Assembly: GCA_904420205.1 (NCBI GenBank)
Contig: CAJFUN010000023.1
Coordinates: forward strand, 62,001 to 126,000
Direction of reading: 5' to 3'
Length of the DNA stretch: 64,000 nt
Source of the DNA: Candidatus Parachristensenella avicola
GTDB lineage: Bacteria; Bacillota; Clostridia; Christensenellales; UMGS416
Shown here: piece by piece, positions 17,741 through 27,223 of the stretch
Numbering within the stretch: position 1 is the first letter of the stretch
Layout of the letters: every line of letters begins with the position of its first letter
Translations under genes and position numbers: made by a program
Notes under the pieces: generated by a model
Told to the model about the DNA's origin: nothing
The model's input: only the letters and a program-made list of their open reading frames with translations
Database searches by the model: none

Positions 17741-19504
17741 ATGGCTGGCAGCATTGTCAAGGTATCGGGCCCCCTCATTGTGGCCGAAGGCATGGCGGAC
17801 GTCAAAGTCTATGACGTTGTCCGCGTATCCCAGAAGCGTTTGATCGGCGAGATCATTGAACTTCGGGACGACCGTGCTTCTATTCAGGTCTATGAGGAGA
17901 CGAGCGGCCTGGGCCCTGGGGAGCCGGTGGAAACCACAGGGAATCCCCTGTCGGTGGAGCTGGCGCCGGGCCTGATTGAATCAATTTTCGATGGTATCCA
18001 GCGCCCCCTGGAGGTGGTGCGGGAAACGGTGGGCGACCGGATTACCCGCGGTGTAGAGGTGGACGCCTTGAATCGCCAGAAAAAATGGCATTTTGAACCC
18101 AGAGCCAAGGTGGGCGACCAGGTAACGGGCGGCATGATCTTGGGCGTAGTGCAGGAGACGCCGGTAGTGGAGCACAGGGTCATGGTTCCGCCTAAGGTAG
18201 AAGGCGTCGTTACTTGGATTACGCCCCCGGCGGAGCTGACCATTACCGAACCGATCGTGCGCATCCGCACTGCACAGGGCGAGGAGAGTTATCCTATGCT
18301 GCAGCGCTGGCCGGTGCGCGTGGGGCGGCCCTATGTAAAAAAGCTCTCCCCCACTGAGCCGCTGGTCACCGGTCAGCGGGTCATCGATACCTTCTTCCCT
18401 GTAGCCAAGGGCGGCGCGGCTTGCGTACCCGGCCCTTTTGGTTCTGGAAAGACGGTGGTGCAGCATCAGCTGGCCAAATGGGCTGACGCGGATATTATCG
18501 TATATGTGGGCTGCGGGGAACGGGGCAACGAGATGACCGACGTATTGATGGAGTTCCCGGAGCTGAAGGATCCCCGATCCGGGCAGCCCCTCATGAAGCG
18601 TACGGTCCTGATTGCCAACACTTCCGATATGCCGGTGGCGGCACGCGAGGCGTCCATTTATACCGGCATTACCATTGCCGAATACTTCCGGGACATGGGA
18701 TATAAGGTGGCGATCATGGCGGATTCGACCTCACGCTGGGCGGAGGCGTTGCGCGAGATGAGCGGCCGCCTGGAGGAGATGCCCGGCGAAGAAGGCTATC
18801 CCGCCTACCTGTCATCCCGGCTAGCGGGCTATTATGAGCGGGCCGGCGTGGTAGCGTGCTTAGGCAACCAGCTAATGGGTTCCATATCGGCTATCAGCGC
18901 CGTCTCCCCTGCCGGAGGCGATATTTCCGAGCCGGTAGCACAGGCCACGCTACGCATTGTCAAGGTGTTCTGGGGCCTTTCGGCCCAGCTGGCCTATGCC
19001 CGCCACTTTCCCGCAGTGGATTGGCTTACCAGCTATTCGCTCTATCAGGATCAGCTGGCCGGCTGGTTCAATGAGCAGGTATCGCCCGACTTTAATGACC
19101 TGCGACAGGATGCCCTGCGGCTGCTGCAAGAGGAAAGCGAGCTCAACGAGGTGGTCCGCCTCGTGGGCGTGGACGCGCTGTCTTTTCCGGACCGCATGAA
19201 ATTGGAGGCGGCCCGAGCGATCCGAGAGGACTATTTGCATCAAAACGCCTTCCATGAGGTGGATACCTACGCCTCGCTGCCCAAGCAGTACCGAATGCTG
19301 AAGCTTATTATGGATTACTATCATCTGTCCCTGCAGGCATTGGAGCAGGGCGCGGAGCTTTCCAGCTTGACGAATCTACCGGTCCGCGAGCGTATTGGCC
19401 GAGCCAAGTACATTCCCGAAGAGGAAATGGATCGCTTTGATGAGCTGGACCGCCTTCTGCGGGAAGAGATGGCCGGCCTGACGGAAGGAGGCGACCGCGC
19501 ATGA
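17741..19504 (+). CDS. ntpA: V-type ATPase catalytic subunit A
   Basis: This 587-residue protein is the ATP-hydrolysing subunit. It has the beta-barrel start [13 protein letters not shown], the A-specific non-homologous insert around residues 120-190, Walker [12 protein letters not shown] near residue 231, the catalytic glutamate in [13 protein letters not shown], and [20 protein letters not shown]. Three copies alternate with B in the head. Its stop overlaps the ntpB start in ATGA. Confidence 0.98.
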   Translation: MAGSIVKVSGPLIVAEGMADVKVYDVVRVSQKRLIGEIIELRDDRASIQVYEETSGLGPGEPVETTGNPLSVELAPGLIESIFDGIQRPLEVVRETVGDRITRGVEVDALNRQKKWHFEPRAKVGDQVTGGMILGVVQETPVVEHRVMVPPKVEGVVTWITPPAELTITEPIVRIRTAQGEESYPMLQRWPVRVGRPYVKKLSPTEPLVTGQRVIDTFFPVAKGGAACVPGPFGSGKTVVQHQLAKWADADIIVYVGCGERGNEMTDVLMEFPELKDPRSGQPLMKRTVLIANTSDMPVAAREASIYTGITIAEYFRDMGYKVAIMADSTSRWAEALREMSGRLEEMPGEEGYPAYLSSRLAGYYERAGVVACLGNQLMGSISAISAVSPAGGDISEPVAQATLRIVKVFWGLSAQLAYARHFPAVDWLTSYSLYQDQLAGWFNEQVSPDFNDLRQDALRLLQEESELNEVVRLVGVDALSFPDRMKLEAARAIREDYLHQNAFHEVDTYASLPKQYRMLKLIMDYYHLSLQALEQGAELSSLTNLPVRERIGRAKYIPEEEMDRFDELDRLLREEMAGLTEGGDRA

Positions 19505-20883
19505 TCAAGCAGTACCGTACCATCCGCGAGGTGGTGGGCCCTCTGATGCTGGTAGACGACGTGGAGGGCGCGAAATACGATGAACTGGTGGAGATCGAGC
19601 AAAACGGCGAGATCCGCATGGGAAAGGTGCTGGAGATTTCGGGCAAGCGCGCCCTGGTGCAGCTTTTTGAATCCTCCCAGGGGCTTAAGCCTGCCGAAGC
19701 CAAGGTGCGCTTCCTGGGCCATTCCACACAGTTGGCCGTGTCCCCGGATATCCTGGGCCGGGTATTCGACGGCATGGGCAACCCCAAGGATGACGGCCCG
19801 GCGATTATCGCCGATCAATGGCTGGACATCAATGGATCGGCCCTGAATCCTGCGGCGCGGGATTATCCATCCGAATTTATTCAGACGGGCATTTCCGCCA
19901 TCGATGGGCTGAACACCCTGGTGCGCGGTCAGAAGCTCCCGGTGTTCTCCGGTTCCGGCCTGCCGCATGCTCAGCTGGCAGCGCAGATTGCCCGCCAAGC
20001 CAAGGTGCTGGGCGGCTCATCCAAGTTTGCCGTGGTGTTCGCAGCGATGGGCATTACCTTTGAAGAGGCGGATTTCTTTATCTCCGACTTTAAGCGTACC
20101 GGAGCTATCGAGCGAACGGTTATGTTCATGAACTTGGCGGATGATCCAGCGGTGGAGCGGATTGCTACACCCCGCATGGCGCTGACCTGTGCCGAATATC
20201 TGGCCTTTGAGTTGGGCATGCACGTACTCGTCATCATGACGGACATCACCAACTATGCCGAAGCGCTGCGCGAGGTATCGGCAGCCAGGCGGGAGGTGCC
20301 GGGCCGCCGGGGATATCCGGGCTATCTGTATACGGACCTGGCCACCATGTATGAGCGAGCTGGACGCATCAAGGGCAAACCGGGCTCCATCACGCAGATT
20401 CCTATCCTATCCATGCCAGAGGACGACAAAACGCACCCGATCCCCGACCTGACCGGCTACATCACCGAGGGGCAGATTATCCTGTCCCGGTCGCTATACC
20501 AAAAGGGCATCACGCCGCCCATCGACGTACTGCCCAGCCTGTCCCGTCTAAAGGATAAGGGGATTGGCAAGGGGAAAACCCGGGCCGACCATGCCGATAC
20601 CATGAACCAGCTTTTCGCCGCCTATGCCCGGGGCAAAGAGGCTAAAGATCTGGCGGTGATCCTGGGCGACGCAGCCCTGAGCGACGTGGATAAGCTCTAT
20701 GCAAAATTTGCCGATGAATTTGAACGCCGGTATGTATCCCAGGGATATACCACCAACCGCACCATTGAGGAGACGCTGAATCTGGGCTGGGAGCTTCTGT
20801 CCATCTTGCCACGCAGCGAGCTGAAGCGCATCCGCGATGAATACCTGGATCAATACCTGCCGCAGGACGAAGGGAAGGCGTAA
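19501..20883 (+). CDS. ntpB: V-type ATPase regulatory subunit B
   Basis: This 460-residue protein is the non-catalytic nucleotide-site subunit. It opens with [20 protein letters not shown] and contains [20 protein letters not shown]. Walker A is replaced by [15 protein letters not shown], as in B subunits. [19 protein letters not shown] and the C-terminal RSELKRI segment are also typical. The overlap with ntpA and the 3-bp gap to ntpD support balanced expression. Confidence 0.98.
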   Translation: MIKQYRTIREVVGPLMLVDDVEGAKYDELVEIEQNGEIRMGKVLEISGKRALVQLFESSQGLKPAEAKVRFLGHSTQLAVSPDILGRVFDGMGNPKDDGPAIIADQWLDINGSALNPAARDYPSEFIQTGISAIDGLNTLVRGQKLPVFSGSGLPHAQLAAQIARQAKVLGGSSKFAVVFAAMGITFEEADFFISDFKRTGAIERTVMFMNLADDPAVERIATPRMALTCAEYLAFELGMHVLVIMTDITNYAEALREVSAARREVPGRRGYPGYLYTDLATMYERAGRIKGKPGSITQIPILSMPEDDKTHPIPDLTGYITEGQIILSRSLYQKGITPPIDVLPSLSRLKDKGIGKGKTRADHADTMNQLFAAYARGKEAKDLAVILGDAALSDVDKLYAKFADEFERRYVSQGYTTNRTIEETLNLGWELLSILPRSELKRIRDEYLDQYLPQDEGKA

Positions 20884-20886
20884 ACG

Positions 20887-21531
20887 ATGGCCGTAATGCG
20901 AGTCAACCCGACCCGTGTGGAGCTGCAGGGCCTGAAGCGGAGGCTGAAGACCGCAACGCAGGGCCATAAGCTACTCAAGGACAAACGGGATGAGATGATG
21001 CGCCAGTATGTGGGCTATATTCGGAAAAACCGCCAGCTTCGTCTGGAGGTGGAGGCCCTGTTGGGCGAGGGCATGGCCAGCTTTGTCATGGCTCGGGCCA
21101 CCATGGACGCTACAGCCCTGCAATCGGCCCTGCTTTGCCCTACTCGGACGGTGGAGCTAGAGATTTCGCGGCATAATGTGATGAGCGTGGAGGTGCCCCG
21201 GTATCAGGTGCACGAAAAGGTCGCTGAAGGCGCATCCAGCTATCCCTATGGCATCTTGTCCACCTCCGGCGAGCTGGACGAAGCTATTTCGGTGATGAAC
21301 CAGGTGCTTATGAAGATGGTTGAGCTGGCAGAAATTGAAAAAACCTGCGTAATGCTGGCTGACGAAATCGAAAAGACACGCCGCAGGGTGAATGCGCTGG
21401 AGCATGTGATGATTCCTAACCTGGAAGAGACCATCCGGTATATTACCATGAAGCTGGATGAGAATGAGCGCGGCACACTAACCCGGCTGATGAAGGTCAA
21501 ATCCATGCAGGCCGCCCAGCAGGGTACATAA
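20887..21531 (+). CDS. ntpD: V-type ATPase subunit D (central rotor shaft)
   Basis: This 214-residue protein forms the long antiparallel coiled coil of the rotor shaft. The family opening VNPTRVELQGLKRRLKTA and the segment HKLLKDKRDEMMRQYV are clear. The C-terminal half has KTRRRVNALEHVMIPNLEET, the classic D-subunit motif. It is the last gene of the operon, 3 bp after ntpB, and is followed by a strong terminator. Confidence 0.97.
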   Translation: MAVMRVNPTRVELQGLKRRLKTATQGHKLLKDKRDEMMRQYVGYIRKNRQLRLEVEALLGEGMASFVMARATMDATALQSALLCPTRTVELEISRHNVMSVEVPRYQVHEKVAEGASSYPYGILSTSGELDEAISVMNQVLMKMVELAEIEKTCVMLADEIEKTRRRVNALEHVMIPNLEETIRYITMKLDENERGTLTRLMKVKSMQAAQQGT

Positions 21532-21537
21532 AAAATC

Positions 21538-21567
21538 AAAGGGGATGGAGCCGTTCCATCCCCTTTT
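21538..21567 (+). terminator. Terminator of the V-ATPase operon
   Basis: AAAGGGGATGGA and TCCATCCCCTTTT form a 12-bp stem with a 5-base loop and a T-tail. Confidence 0.9.
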
Positions 21568-21593
21568 GCCAATTCGGCGAAAGGAGGCGCACA

Positions 21594-22400
21594 GTGGCAC
21601 TGTTAGACGTACACTTTTTTTCACAGGTCCTCATGAATCAAGCGGCGGTAAGCGTACTTTTGCCCGACGAGGGCGAGGGGCCCTTCCCCGTGCTGTACCT
21701 TTTGCATGGAATCTCCAACGACCATACGCATTGGGTGCGGAAATCCAACATTGAGCGCTATGCTGCAGCTCATGGCTTGGCCGTCATCATGCCCTCCGTG
21801 GGGCGCAGCTATTATGCTGATCAGAAGGTGGGATACGACTACTTTACCTATGTGGCCCAGGAACTGCCGCAAGCCATGGGCGCGATGTTCCCCTTGTCCC
21901 AGCGAAGAGCGGATACTTTTGCGGCGGGGTTGTCCATGGGCGGCTATGGGGCGATAAAGCTGGCCTTGAATAATCCGGAGCGATATGCCGCCGCAGTTTC
22001 CCTTTCCGGCTGCTTAGATTTAGCTGGACTGGTGGACGGCCTGGCGGCGCAGGGCTTAGCTGCGCAGCCGCTGCCCGAGAAACTTAAGCGGGGGGCGGAG
22101 GAGCTCAAACGCGCCTTTGGCAGCCCGGAAGAATTTGCCGGAAGCGATAACGACCTAATGGGCCTGGCCGATAGGATGGATCCGGCTTGCTGTCCGGCGC
22201 TCTACCTTGCCTGCGGCACTGAGGATCCCTTGATGCACTGCAACCGCAGCTTTACAGCGCTACTGGACCGGAAGGGGATCCCCTATACCTGGTTCGAGGG
22301 GCCTGGCGGGCACGAATGGGATTTCTGGGATAGCCAGATCCGACGGGCGCTGGACTGGATGGAAGAGGAAGGAGGCCTCCATGGCGGTCATACACGGTAA
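21594..22400 (+). CDS. Esterase D-like alpha/beta hydrolase (first of two)
   Basis: This 268-residue protein belongs to the esterase D/tributyrin esterase group. The oxyanion segment is PVLYLLHGISNDHTHWVR, the nucleophile elbow GLSMGGYGA holds the serine, the acid is probably the Asp in ACGTEDPLM, and the histidine is in GPGGHEWDFW. There is no signal peptide, so it is cytoplasmic. It starts at GTG with AAAGGAGG upstream. Relatives deacetylate sugars or cleave short acyl esters; the substrate here is unknown. The next gene is a paralogue overlapping by 20 bp. Confidence 0.85.
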   Translation: MALLDVHFFSQVLMNQAAVSVLLPDEGEGPFPVLYLLHGISNDHTHWVRKSNIERYAAAHGLAVIMPSVGRSYYADQKVGYDYFTYVAQELPQAMGAMFPLSQRRADTFAAGLSMGGYGAIKLALNNPERYAAAVSLSGCLDLAGLVDGLAAQGLAAQPLPEKLKRGAEELKRAFGSPEEFAGSDNDLMGLADRMDPACCPALYLACGTEDPLMHCNRSFTALLDRKGIPYTWFEGPGGHEWDFWDSQIRRALDWMEEEGGLHGGHTR

Positions 22401-23220
22401 TTTTTACAGCAAAACGCTGGAAAACGGCGTGCAGATTGAAATTGCTCTGCCTGAACCTATCCGCGACGGAGCCAAGGAGCCGCTGCCGGTGCTCTACCTG
22501 CTGCACGGCAACAGCGACGATGCTACGGTGTGGCAACGCCGCACCAGCATTGAGCGCTATGCCGACCAATACGGCATGGCGGTCGTGATGCCTGGCGTGC
22601 AGCGGGGCAGCGCCTATACTGACCAGGTTAACGGGGAGGCTTGGTATACCTATATCGCCCAGGAGGTGCCGGACATGGCCAGGCGGTATCTGAAGATATC
22701 CCAGCGGCGCGAGGATACCTTTGTAGCCGGCTTATCCATGGGCGGCTATGGGGCGATGCATTGGGCGCTCCGGGAACCGCAACGCTTCCGAGCGGCAATC
22801 ACGCTGTCCGGCGCGGTGGGCAGCCGCATCCCGACCGGTTATTCATTGAGCGATATAAAGAGAACCTCCGGGCAAGACCGGCAAAAGAGAGAGAACCGGG
22901 AGTCATACGCCATTCGGACGGAATTCGCTATGACCTATGGCTCCGTGGAACAATATCTCCAAAATGACGACGCGCACTTGATCCGCCAGGTAAAGGCTGC
23001 CCTCAGGGAAGGGAAGAAGCTGCCAGATCTCTATATGGCATGCGGCACGGAGGACTTTCTCTATGACGCCAATGCCCAGCTACATGAGCAGCTGACCGCC
23101 CTCGGCGTGGCCCATACCTATCGAGAGGGGCCTGGCGCACATAACTGGGCCTTTTGGGATCATTGGATCCAGGATGCGCTGGCCTGGATAGCGCGGCTGC
23201 GCCAGGCAGATGCCATATAG
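22381..23220 (+). CDS. Esterase D-like alpha/beta hydrolase (second of two)
   Basis: This 279-residue paralogue of the preceding gene has the same elements in the same order: PVLYLLHGNSDDATVW, the elbow GLSMGGYGAMHW, ACGTEDFLYDAN and the histidine in EGPGAHNWAFW. It differs by an insertion after the elbow (residues about 150-190, rich in Arg and Lys) that may shape the substrate pocket. AGGAGGCCTCC lies just before the ATG, inside the first gene. The pair suggests duplication followed by divergence, perhaps for acetyl and feruloyl or other esters of plant glycans. Confidence 0.85.
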   Translation: MAVIHGNFYSKTLENGVQIEIALPEPIRDGAKEPLPVLYLLHGNSDDATVWQRRTSIERYADQYGMAVVMPGVQRGSAYTDQVNGEAWYTYIAQEVPDMARRYLKISQRREDTFVAGLSMGGYGAMHWALREPQRFRAAITLSGAVGSRIPTGYSLSDIKRTSGQDRQKRENRESYAIRTEFAMTYGSVEQYLQNDDAHLIRQVKAALREGKKLPDLYMACGTEDFLYDANAQLHEQLTALGVAHTYREGPGAHNWAFWDHWIQDALAWIARLRQADAI

Positions 23221-23453
23221 CAGATGCCGGAAAGCCCCAATAGGGCGGAAGCCCGCTCGCTTGTCCCTTGATGCGTTTGGATTCTAGCGGAGGAGCGATC
23301 GCAGTTCCTTGGATCAGGTGGGCCTCGCCATCGGAGAAAATCGGCATCATCAGCCGCCGGACGGATAGCAGGCGTTTGTCTTAAATTTCGGATATAAGAT
23401 TCGTTCTTCACTGCTTGAAACTCAGGAGGCGCTTGCGTTTTGGGGTGGGGTAA

Positions 23454-23645
23454 AGCCTGCCGGCCTACGTCAATGGGCTGCCATGGAAGCTTTCCATATC
23501 GGCCGATACGTCTGACGAAATACAAACTTTTGCCGAAGGACGTCCATGCGCGGAGGCCTTGGGCGGTTTTGACCGCTTCATTTCGGGCATATTAGCCCTG
23601 TACATCAAAGCGCTGCCTGCATTTGGGGCGAAGAACATCGTATAG
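23454..23645 (+). pseudogene. Possible gene remnant of unknown family
   Basis: A 63-codon frame with no start codon runs from a TAA to a TAG at 23643-23645. Its translation looks protein-like (FAEGRPCAEALGGFDRFISG, then ILALYIKALPAFGAKNIV) and it ends 1 bp before a terminator-like hairpin. A neighbouring frame at about 23369-23515 (FGYKIRSSLLETQEALAFWG) may be an upstream part after a frameshift. I recognise no family. The rest of 23221-23797 shows no gene. Confidence 0.35.
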
Positions 23646-23671
23646 GGGGACCTGCCTAGGCGGTCCCTTTT
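23646..23671 (+). terminator. Terminator-like hairpin after the gene remnant
   Basis: GGGACC (23647-23652) pairs with GGTCCC (23662-23667), followed by TTTT. The loop (TGCCTAGGC) can itself fold. Confidence 0.6.
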
Positions 23672-23798
23672 GCTCGGTTCCGCTCAAGCGCTGGACCGAT
23701 CTATAGGCCGCCAAGCGCGCCTGGCGGCCATTGTTTATATCATCTTTTACGGCAAGGCATTCGGCCATCAAGCGCGCCGCAGCGATCATGAAGGGGAT

Positions 23799-23836
23799 GC
23801 AAAATGCCGCAGAAAGATTTCTGCGGCATTTTGTAT
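23799..23836 (-). terminator. Terminator of the ThuA-like gene
   Basis: AAAATGCCGCAGAAA and TTTCTGCGGCATTTT form a long stem just beyond the minus-strand stop at 23850. The A/T flanks make it usable on both strands. Confidence 0.85.
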
Positions 23837-23849
23837 GATGCGGTTTTGG

Positions 23850-24581
23850 CTATTTGCCAGCCTTACGCAGATCCTCCAGCGTTTCGGTGATCTGCGGGGC
23901 GCCTTCGACCTGGCGCCACTGGGCGGGAGCCGCCCACAGGCAGGCGTTCTGGATGATGCGGCGTACATAGGGGTTATGATAAGCGCCGTTGGTCTCGTGG
24001 CCAGGCTGGAAGTAGAAAATCTTACCATAGCCTCTGCGCCAGCAGCATCCGGAACGGAATACTTCGCCAATGTCAAACCAGGATTCAAACACCTGCTCGT
24101 CGGGCTGAGGAATATCGAAGAATTCCGCATAGCATTCCTCCACGCCCAGCTCAAAGTGCGGGGGAATACCCTGGGCGATGGGGTGGGAGGGATTCACGCA
24201 GAAAACGCGTTCGTAGGTTTCATCCCGCCAGCGCAAGTCGCATGTGGTGCCCATCAGCCGGCGGAAAACCTTGCTGTGGTGACCGGAATGAAGCACTACA
24301 AGCCCCATGCCCTTGAGCACCCGGGCGCACACCCGATCGACTACCTCATCGGGAACCTGATCATGGGCCATGTGCCCCCACCAGATGAGTACGTCGGTGT
24401 GCTCCAGCACTTCGTCGGTTAATCCGGCTTGGGGCATATCCAGCGTAGCGGTGCGTACCGTCACGCCGGGCAGCTCGCCTACGATCCCGGCTACCGTGCC
24501 GTGCAGCCCTTGGGGATGCATCTCCAATACCTTGGGTTCGGTCTTTTCATGGACGTTTTCATTCCATACGGTAATGTTCAT
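23850..24581 (-). CDS. ThuA-like domain protein (trehalose-utilisation family)
   Basis: This 243-residue protein has a class I glutamine amidotransferase-like fold of the ThuA family. Marks are MNITVWNENVHEK at the start, DVLIWWGHMAHDQVPDEV, GLVVLHSGHHSKVFRRLMG and the C-terminal GKIFYFQPGHETNGAYHNP, where GHE(x)5 is the ThuA end motif. No catalytic cysteine is expected in this family. Rhizobial ThuA acts in trehalose and disaccharide 3-keto metabolism; the role in Clostridia is not known. It has its own promoter, and rsmE lies divergently. Confidence 0.85.
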   Translation of the reverse strand: MNITVWNENVHEKTEPKVLEMHPQGLHGTVAGIVGELPGVTVRTATLDMPQAGLTDEVLEHTDVLIWWGHMAHDQVPDEVVDRVCARVLKGMGLVVLHSGHHSKVFRRLMGTTCDLRWRDETYERVFCVNPSHPIAQGIPPHFELGVEECYAEFFDIPQPDEQVFESWFDIGEVFRSGCCWRRGYGKIFYFQPGHETNGAYHNPYVRRIIQNACLWAAPAQWRQVEGAPQITETLEDLRKAGK

Positions 24582-24613
24582 GACAAATCCTCACTTAAGT
24601 GGAATATATCCTT

Positions 24614-24642
24614 ATTGTAATGCCCCCATGGGGCCATGGCAA
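24614..24642 (-). promoter_or_regulatory. Promoter of the ThuA-like gene
   Basis: On the minus strand TTGCCA (24637-24642) and TACAAT (24614-24619) are 17 bp apart, about 33 bp before the start codon. Confidence 0.75.
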
Positions 24643-24661
24643 GCGTTTGCGTGAAAAAGCG

Positions 24662-24690
24662 TTGACATTCTGCGGTATGCCCCGTATGCT
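24662..24690 (+). promoter_or_regulatory. Promoter of rsmE
   Basis: A consensus TTGACA (24662-24667) and TATGCT (24685-24690) are separated by 17 bp, 30 bp before the start codon. Confidence 0.75.
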
Positions 24691-24719
24691 TAGCGGTAGA
24701 ACGAGGAGGAGAGAGGATC

Positions 24720-25448
24720 ATGCACCGCTTTTTTGTCGAACCGGCCGACATGGCCGGCGGCTTAGCCCGCTTGGGAGAAGAGGACGCTGCCCACGCGCTG
24801 CGGGTGCTTCGGCTCAAGCAGGGCGACGAGATCCGCATTTGCGACGGATGCGACCGGGAATATCCGGCTTGGATTGAGGAGGTTGGTAAAAGGGCTGTGA
24901 CCGCGCGCTTGGGCGAGGGCTATGCGCTGAACGCTGAGCCAGCCACTCGGATTACGCTATACCAAGGCGCGCCTAAGGCTGGAAAAATGGAATACCTGGT
25001 ACAGAAGGGTACGGAGATAGGCATTTCCCGGTTTATCCCCTTCTTCAGCAGCCGTTGCGTAGTGAAGCCCGGGAAGGATAAGGGCGAGCGTTATGGACGG
25101 GTGGCCTATGAGGCGGCCAAACAAGCCCGCCGAGGGGCGGTGCCCAAGGTAGAAGCTCCGCTGGATTTTGCAGGGCTCTGCCAGGCGCTGCAGGCGCATG
25201 AACTGACCTTGGCCGCTTGGGAGGAGGAGCGGGCCCTGTCGGTACGGACGGCGTTGAACGCCGCTCCCGAGGCCCGGGATATCGCCCTGGTGGTGGGCCC
25301 CGAGGGCGGGCTATCGGCCGAGGAAACCGAGGCGCTAGCCTGCGCAGGGGCGCAGGTGATCACTCTGGGGCCCCGGATCCTGCGTACGGAGACGGCTGGC
25401 GCCGTACTAGCGGCCCTGGTGCTCTATGAGCGGGGCGATATGCAGTGA
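24720..25448 (+). CDS. rsmE: 16S rRNA m3U1498 methyltransferase RsmE
   Basis: This 242-residue SPOUT methyltransferase methylates N3 of U1498 in 16S rRNA. It has the N-terminal PUA-like part (MHRFFVEP, HALRVLRLKQGDEIRICDG), KMEYLVQKGTEIGISRFIPF, and the knotted SAM site VVGPEGGLSAEETEAL with LGPRILRTETAGAVLAAL. GAGGAGGAGA precedes the ATG. In many Firmicutes it follows prmA, which is not present here. Confidence 0.96.
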   Translation: MHRFFVEPADMAGGLARLGEEDAAHALRVLRLKQGDEIRICDGCDREYPAWIEEVGKRAVTARLGEGYALNAEPATRITLYQGAPKAGKMEYLVQKGTEIGISRFIPFFSSRCVVKPGKDKGERYGRVAYEAAKQARRGAVPKVEAPLDFAGLCQALQAHELTLAAWEEERALSVRTALNAAPEARDIALVVGPEGGLSAEETEALACAGAQVITLGPRILRTETAGAVLAALVLYERGDMQ

Positions 25449-25541
25449 CGGAGGATTCAAGAGAAGGCCGTGGCCCGGCCGCTGCGGGCCCATGAATTGC
25501 CCATGGAAGGGTGAATTTGACGGCAAAAGGAGGAGCATCGT

Positions 25542-26636
25542 ATGAGCCTGGGCAGTGTGGTATGCCAGCTGGCCCCTGGAGCGGGCAATCCCCGGAACAG
25601 TGAAGGGGCCTTTCTAACCTTGAAGGACGGACGTATTCTTTTTGTCTTTAGCCGTTATTGTGGCGATACATGGCTGGATCATGCCTCGGCGGATCTGGCA
25701 GCGATCACCTCGGATGACGGCGGGATCAGCTGGAGCGGGCCCCAAACCCTGTTCTCCTGCCGCGAGGCGGGCGTGATGAACCTGATGAGCGTATCGCTGA
25801 TGCGCATGGATGACGGCGCGTTGGGGCTTTTTTACCTCAGTCGAGTCAGCTGGAGCGACCTGCGGATGAAGTTGGCCCGCTCCTATGACGAAGGGGAGCG
25901 CTTTGACGAACCGACGATCTGCATGGATACGCCGCGGTACTATGTGGTCAATAACGATCGCGTTGTCCGCACCTCAGCCGGGCGGCTAATCATTCCGGCG
26001 GCCAGCCACGACACCTTATACCGACGCAACGCTCAAGGTAGCCTGGAGCCTGGATTTGACAGCCGGGCGGAGGCTTGCTTCTTTCTCTCCGACGATGACG
26101 GGAGGAGCTTTCGCATGGCGCCTGGGCAAGTGACCTTAGGCCATATGGCCCACAGCAGCTCAGGCCTTCAGGAACCAGGCGTCGTGGAGCTGAAAAACGG
26201 CGTGCTCTGGGCTTGGGCGCGGACTGATTTGGGGCGGCAGTATGAGATGTTCTCTATGGATGGAGGAGAGCACTGGAGCGACAGCCAGCCCTCCTGGTTT
26301 ACCGGCCCTTGTTCGCCGCTGAGCGTAAAACGCCTGCCGGACGGACGGCTTCTGGCTGTATGGAATCCGATCCCTCTATACAATGGGGCTGAAGAGAACG
26401 CAGGGCCTAGCTGGAATGGCGGGCGCACGCCGCTGGTCTGTGCAGTTAGCGGGGATGAAGGGGCCAGCTGGAGCCGCCCCAAGATGCTGGAGAACCGGCC
26501 GGATTTCGGGTACTGCTATACAGCTATCCATCCGATGCAGGACGCCGTGCTTCTGGCTTACTGCGGCGGCGGGCCCCAGGATAAAGGCTGCCTAAACCGG
26601 CTGGTGATCCGCCGGATCGGATACGGGGAGCTATAG
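25542..26636 (+). CDS. Sialidase-superfamily (BNR/Asp-box) protein
   Basis: This 364-residue protein folds as a six-bladed propeller of the sialidase type. Asp-box-like repeats are visible: SDDGGISW near residue 60, SDDDGRSF near residue 187, SMDGGEHW near residue 236 and SGDEGASW near residue 305. The N-terminal NSEGAFLTLKDGRILFVFSR is the typical first blade. No signal peptide is present, so it is likely cytoplasmic. Related clostridial proteins are annotated as exo-alpha-sialidases, but the arginine triad could not be confirmed by eye, so other glycosidase activity is possible. AAAGGAGG precedes the ATG. Confidence 0.75.
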   Translation: MSLGSVVCQLAPGAGNPRNSEGAFLTLKDGRILFVFSRYCGDTWLDHASADLAAITSDDGGISWSGPQTLFSCREAGVMNLMSVSLMRMDDGALGLFYLSRVSWSDLRMKLARSYDEGERFDEPTICMDTPRYYVVNNDRVVRTSAGRLIIPAASHDTLYRRNAQGSLEPGFDSRAEACFFLSDDDGRSFRMAPGQVTLGHMAHSSSGLQEPGVVELKNGVLWAWARTDLGRQYEMFSMDGGEHWSDSQPSWFTGPCSPLSVKRLPDGRLLAVWNPIPLYNGAEENAGPSWNGGRTPLVCAVSGDEGASWSRPKMLENRPDFGYCYTAIHPMQDAVLLAYCGGGPQDKGCLNRLVIRRIGYGEL

Positions 26637-26731
26637 CGTCGAGCCGGCATAGGAAGGATTCTGACCCGGGTGGAGCATTTTTCCTTTCCTTTTCGTCTAA
26701 TCGATAAGGGATCGTAAAGGAGGGAACGTAA

Positions 26732-27055
26732 ATGGTGCAGCGAATGGCCGCGTTGGGCCTGGCATGGCTGTGTATTTTGGCAGTGGTAGCTGGCTGTAGC
26801 CGTCCGGCTGATCAAGAGGAGCAGTCGCAGCTTATGGCGGTCGTGATCGAGGTATACGATAAAAGCATGCTGGTAGAGCCACTGGAAGGTGAGGATGCCC
26901 GGGCCGCATCCGACCGGATTATGGTTCCTACCGAGGGCGCGCTGCAAGGCTATGCGCCCCAGGCGGGTGATCGGGTAATGGTCCGCTATGACGGCCATAT
27001 TTTGGAAACCTATCCGGCGCAGCTCAGTGAAGTGTATTCCGTCGCTTTGGCATAA
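26732..27055 (+). CDS. Small lipoprotein, DUF3221-like
   Basis: This 107-residue protein has a lipoprotein signal: a hydrophobic stretch LGLAWLCILAVVAGC with the lipobox V-A-G-C, cysteine near residue 22. The mature part (about 85 residues) is a small beta-rich domain with VVIEVYDKSMLVEPLEG, IMVPTEGAL and AGDRVMVRYDGHILETYPAQ, resembling small DUF3221/OB-like lipoproteins. The role is unknown. AAAGGAGG precedes the ATG. A weak hairpin (GAAGCxxxxxGCTTC type, about 27090-27125) with a T-run follows. Confidence 0.65.
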   Translation: MVQRMAALGLAWLCILAVVAGCSRPADQEEQSQLMAVVIEVYDKSMLVEPLEGEDARAASDRIMVPTEGALQGYAPQAGDRVMVRYDGHILETYPAQLSEVYSVALA

Positions 27056-27162
27056 TGGAAAAGCGGCATTTTGACAGGAATTTGGCTGAAGCATATGGAA
27101 GCGGCTTCAGCTTTTTCTTTTTTTAGAAGCTCCCACCCGAAGCGCGTTGTAACGTCCGTATT

Positions 27163-27190
27163 TTGTTATTGTGAGAAATTATGATATAAC
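27163..27190 (+). promoter_or_regulatory. Promoter of the collagen-like lipoprotein gene
   Basis: TTGTTA (27163-27168) and TATAAC (27185-27190) are separated by 16 bp in a local A+T-rich stretch. Confidence 0.6.
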
Positions 27191-27223
27191 AAACCTTACT
27201 GGACAAGATAAGGAGAGAAACGC

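Noticed and set aside
16309..17805. Minus-strand frame of 498 codons opposite the ntpC-ntpA region
   Set aside because: Antisense to several certain V-ATPase genes, with no family and no ribosome site. It is a shadow.
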